6,037 nucleotides of DNA. It comes from Prevotellaceae bacterium. GTDB lineage: Bacteria > Bacteroidota > Bacteroidia > Bacteroidales > Bacteroidaceae. Shown piece by piece: positions 5,981-6,037 of this stretch. The stretch lies in contig JAFLUV010000093.1 in NCBI GenBank assembly GCA_022508635.1, positions 1-6,037 of the forward strand, given 5' to 3'. The notes below the pieces were generated by a model. That model was not told where the DNA came from and ran no database searches. It was given only the letters and a program-made list of their open reading frames with translations. The translations under genes and the position numbers were made by a program. Each line of letters begins with the position of its first letter. The first letter of the stretch is position 1.

Positions 5981-6037
5981 ATTCTGTTTCGGAGCAGTAA
6001 TCAGTCATTAGGCAAGTCTTCTTACTTATAGAGTCTT

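Noticed and set aside
5814..6008. N-terminal extension of the lipoprotein to an ATG at 6008
   Set aside because: The lipoprotein signal peptide begins at 5813, and the extension covers the promoter element and the palindromic array.

Overview
The window reads as chromosomal DNA of a Bacteroidales bacterium, probably a Prevotella/Segatella/Bacteroides relative. The grounds are TAnnTTTG-type promoter elements in front of genes, no strong Shine-Dalgarno sequences, a lipoprotein with a Bacteroidetes-style lipobox, and a GH32 enzyme carrying the N-terminal domain (DUF4980 type) known from Bacteroidetes fructan hydrolases. No tRNA, rRNA, insertion sequence or CRISPR array was seen.

Layout, left to right. 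(1) The last 25 codons of an unidentified plus-strand gene end at 80 and are followed by a strong intrinsic terminator (104-143). (2) A SulP/SLC26-family anion transporter with a C-terminal STAS domain lies on the minus strand (176-1909). (3) A 111-bp divergent intergenic region holds a promoter element for each flanking gene. (4) On the plus strand, a POT/PTR2-family (MFS) transporter (2021-3532) is followed after 11 nt by a secreted GH32 beta-fructosidase (3544-5187). The two look like one operon, and the GH32 gene appears to start at TTG. (5) On the minus strand, converging on the GH32 gene with only 11 bp between the stop codons, is a small, extremely tyrosine-rich lipoprotein of unknown function (5199-5813). 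(6) Its upstream region (5814-6037) is non-coding as far as can be seen. It carries a 16-bp palindrome and an array of three ACTTAAGT palindromes spaced 22-23 bp apart.

How the genes may work together. The GH32 enzyme would cut fructan or sucrose outside the cytoplasm. The co-transcribed transporter would import something across the inner membrane, but it departs from canonical peptide transporters at one proton-coupling position and in its topology, so its substrate is open. SulP and the lipoprotein are separate transcription units, although they share an unusual 10-bp sequence just downstream of their promoter elements. The points most worth a second look are the regulatory array at 5915-5980, a 20-bp-stem hairpin inside the GH32 signal-peptide codons together with the TTG start, the atypical POT transporter, and the tyrosine-rich lipoprotein.
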